A stretch of 64,000 bases of DNA. Origin: an uncultured Oscillospiraceae bacterium (GTDB lineage Bacteria; Bacillota; Clostridia; Oscillospirales; Ruminococcaceae). A program made the position numbers and the translations under genes. Every line of letters begins with the position of its first letter. Within the stretch, counting starts at the first letter, position 1. The stretch covers positions 63,169 to 127,168 of the forward strand of contig CAJUMG010000003.1 in assembly GCA_910587335.1 (NCBI GenBank), given 5' to 3'. Shown here one piece after another: positions 62,365-64,000 of this stretch. The notes below the pieces were generated by a model that did not search any database, was not told where the DNA came from, and saw nothing but the letters and a program-made list of their open reading frames with translations.

Positions 62365-63271
62365 TTTCCTCCCCTTTGTGCTTTTATGATTGAAAGGATC
62401 TCGTCCTTTGCCGCCAGGCGCCCGGCAAAGGCGGTGGCGCTTCCGGCGGCGATGGCCCAGTCCAGCGCACCGGACCAATCCTCCCCAAGGGACAGACCGG
62501 CCAAAAACCCGGCGGTGAGACTGTCCCCCGCGCCGGTGGTCCCCTTGACGGCGCCATTGGGTGCGGACAGAGCGGTAAAGTCCCCGGACGCGGTCAAAAG
62601 GGCGGCGCCTTCCGCCCCTAGGGAGAGCAGCACCCCCCGGGCACCCATGGCCTGGACCCGCCGGGTGGCCTCTCGGGCAAAATCCGGATAATCCTCGGGC
62701 AGACCGAGCAGCGCCGCCGCCTCGGCCCGGTTGGGCTTGACCAGATCCGGGCAACCCTTTAGGCTGTGAAGGAGCAGCGGACCGTCGGCGTCCACCACCG
62801 TGAAAACCCCTCGGCTCCGCAGCCGGTCCAAAACTTCCCGAATAAACGCCGGGTCCATGCCTTGGGCAGGCTGCCGCCAAAGGAGAGGACATCCCCTTTC
62901 TCCAACACCTCTAACCGCCTAAAAAGCCGGTCCTGCTCCTGGGGAGAAATCCAGGGACCCGGGGCGTTGATCTCGGTTTCCGCCTGTGCCCGCAGCTTTA
63001 GGTTGATGCGGGTTTCCCCCTGGATGGGTGTCAGCTCCGCCGCGATCTCCTCCTCGGCCAAAAGCTTTTGCAAAAGATTTCCGGCGTATCCGCCTGCAAA
63101 GCCCAGCGCCCGGTTGGGAACCCCCAGACGGGTAAGGATGACCGATTGATTGATCCCCTTGCCGCCAAAGACCAGCCGTGCCTTGTCCGCCCGGTTCACC
63201 TGCCCGGGAAGGATGGACCGGCTTTCCAGAATATAGTCCAGCGAAGGATTTAGGGTGAGGGTATAGATCAT
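62361..63271 (-). pseudogene. PfkB-family sugar kinase (1-phosphofructokinase type) with a frameshift
   Basis: ATG 63271 starts MIYTLTLNPSLDYILESRSI, then VNRADKARLVFGGKGINQSV, the standard FruK/LacC opening. The family continues to LSFGGSLP near 62865, after which the frame departs. In the next frame QGMDPAFIREVLDRLRSRGV carries on, with VKPNRAEAAALLG and the catalytic GTTGAGDSLTAGFLAGL motif to a stop at 62361. Adding one C to the CCC at the junction restores a single gene of about 303 residues. It is either a recent pseudogene or a sequence error. An intact form would phosphorylate fructose-1-phosphate or tagatose-6-phosphate. Confidence 0.8.
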
Positions 63272-63285
63272 ATAAAAGGCTCCTT

Positions 63286-63618
63286 CTACGCTTTGATAAA
63301 CCTTTGGTCGGCCGGCGGAATCCCCGACTCGTCCGACAGGTGCCGTTCGACCCGCATGTGCAGATCGTATTTTTCCCGCAGCGCGGCGATCCGCTCCATC
63401 ATGGGCGAGGCGTGGTGGGCGTCCAGGGCGGACTGATCCGCCCACCGGTCGATTAAAAGGACCGTTTCTTCATCGTCTGCGGGAAAGAAGTACCGGTACC
63501 CAAGGTTTCCCTCTTCCCTTCGGATCTGGTCCACCAGGCCGGAGGAAACCATCTCCTGTGCAAATTTTTTCGCGTTTTGGCGCTGGCCGGTGTAATAAAT
63601 GTGAATGACAATCGCCAT
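63286..63618 (-). CDS. Antibiotic biosynthesis monooxygenase-fold protein (YgiN type)
   Basis: The 110-residue protein has the dimeric alpha/beta-barrel pattern of ABM/YgiN proteins: AIVIHIYYTGQRQNAKKFAQ, then REEGNLGYRYFFPADDEETV, LLIDRWADQSALDAHHASP and MMERIAALREKYDL. The single-chain length and the W-x-D-x-x-x-x-x-x-H motif fit. Reported members oxidise quinones or bind haem; the substrate here is unknown. ATG 63618 follows GGAGG. It lies 14 bases upstream of the kinase gene and is probably co-transcribed with it. Confidence 0.85.
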   Translation of the reverse strand: MAIVIHIYYTGQRQNAKKFAQEMVSSGLVDQIRREEGNLGYRYFFPADDEETVLLIDRWADQSALDAHHASPMMERIAALREKYDLHMRVERHLSDESGIPPADQRFIKA

Positions 63619-63635
63619 GCTTTTCCTCCATGTAA

Positions 63636-63684
63636 AAAGAAGGAGCGACCGTTTTTTTTGAAACGCTGCCGCTCCTATTTTTTA
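63636..63684 (-). terminator. Terminator of the peptidyl-prolyl isomerase gene
   Basis: On the minus strand AGGAGCG and CGCTCCT bracket a 22-base inner region and are followed by TCTTTTT, 45 bases after the stop. Confidence 0.65.
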
Positions 63685-63728
63685 TAAAATCTGTTTTCCC
63701 ATGGGCTTTATGGGAAAGGATGTCCCTT

Positions 63729-64000
63729 TTAGTCCAGCAGCTTTTTGGCCGCGTAGCGCTTCACCGCGGCATCGTTAAAGGTCACCTGGACCGATTGCGC
63801 CCACTGCTCGACCTGCTGTAAAAATTCGTCGTTCTTTACCGCGGACAGAATCGCTTCCCGATCCGCCTCGAACTTCTCTTGGTCCGCCATGGGGTCCAGC
63901 TTTTTGATCAGAATCAGCGCGTCGTCGGTGGTGACGACCTTCAGCTCGTCCGCCTTCATCTGCTTGGCGGCGGCGACCATCTCCTCGGGGTAATAGGACT
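63729..64000 (-). CDS. C-terminal part of a probable SurA/PrsA-type peptidyl-prolyl isomerase (cut by window edge)
   Basis: The frame is open at the window edge and shows the last 90 residues: YYPEEMVAAAKQMKADELKV, then TTDDALILIKKLDPMADQEK and NDEFLQQVEQWAQSVQVTFN. The mixture of an LIKKLDP strand and a helical tail with the QWAQSVQVTFND-AAVKRY ending resembles the C-terminus of parvulin-type foldases (PpiC/PrsA/SurA) of clostridia. The catalytic and signal-peptide parts would lie beyond 64000, so the call is tentative. Confidence 0.6.
   Translation of the reverse strand, partial: SYYPEEMVAAAKQMKADELKVVTTDDALILIKKLDPMADQEKFEADREAILSAVKNDEFLQQVEQWAQSVQVTFNDAAVKRYAAKKLLD

Noticed and set aside
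62365..62892. A single long minus-strand gene from 62892 through the DUF3783 gene
   Set aside because: The upstream part is Arg/Gly-rich shadow of the kinase gene; ATG 62364 has a strong ribosome site and an ATGA overlap.

Overview
The window is a contiguous chromosomal stretch from a spore-forming Firmicute of class Clostridia. The origin neighbourhood (rpmH, rnpA, yidD, yidC, jag on one side; dnaA, dnaN, rlbA, recF, remB, gyrB, gyrA on the other) has the Firmicute order. The G+C-rich core, frequent TTG and GTG starts, T-box and lysine riboswitches, the acetylase lysine route and a pro-sigma-K gene fit an Oscillospiraceae/Ruminococcaceae-like organism; I cannot name the species.

Layout. 1-5.9 kb: a DUF554 membrane protein (cut by the window edge), secA, hflX, a cation-efflux protein and a 53-residue membrane microprotein. 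5.9-8.8 kb, minus strand: jag, yidC, yidD, rnpA, rpmH. 8.8-18.9 kb: origin, with DnaA-box-like sites on both sides of dnaA, then the replication operon through gyrA. 19-25.8 kb: a peptidoglycan-type M14 peptidase, a Nudix hydrolase, a NusG-II protein, a MinD-like ATPase, an altered methylglyoxal-synthase homologue, and a T-box-controlled hisS-aspS pair. 25.8-27.2 kb: a decayed transposase and a frameshifted membrane/coiled-coil gene. 27.3-33.5 kb: lysine/diaminopimelate synthesis, with patA and the N-acetyl-diaminopimelate deacetylase on the minus strand and a lysine riboswitch followed by dapF-dapA-dapB-dapH on the plus strand. 33.6-40.1 kb: envelope and accessory genes (glycosyltransferase, TVP38 protein, acetyltransferase, secreted protein, FkbM methyltransferase, regulators, nuclease fragment).

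Main discovery. sigK, the late mother-cell sporulation sigma factor gene, is split in two. Its first 110 codons lie at 40345-40676 and the rest at 60317-60689. Between them sits a 19.64-kb, more A+T-rich element with a large serine recombinase at its right end. Joining the two flanks at a shared AA dinucleotide restores an uninterrupted 234-codon sigK reading frame. Joining the two element ends gives a 36-bp site with dyad-related arms around the same AA. This is therefore a sigK intervening ('skin'-type) element like those of Bacillus subtilis and Clostridioides difficile, but with different cargo: XRE regulators, an AAA ATPase, PcfJ-like and other conjugative-element-type proteins, a RecD2-like helicase, a YqaJ-like nuclease, a sigma-like factor, a SRAP protein, a Y-family polymerase, a Rep-like protein, and a RelB-like protein whose gene overlaps the recombinase gene. 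The sigma factor also keeps a hydrophobic pro-sequence, so both DNA excision and proteolysis may control it.

Right of sigK (60.7-64 kb) are a zinc-ribbon protein, a DUF3783 protein, a frameshifted 1-phosphofructokinase-type kinase gene, a monooxygenase-fold protein and the C-terminus of a probable peptidyl-prolyl isomerase. Two 10-G tracts, in the glycosyltransferase gene and in the nearby secreted-protein gene, are candidates for phase variation. Several accessory genes and the kinase gene carry single-base frameshifts, mostly at homopolymers. I saw no tRNA, rRNA or CRISPR array.
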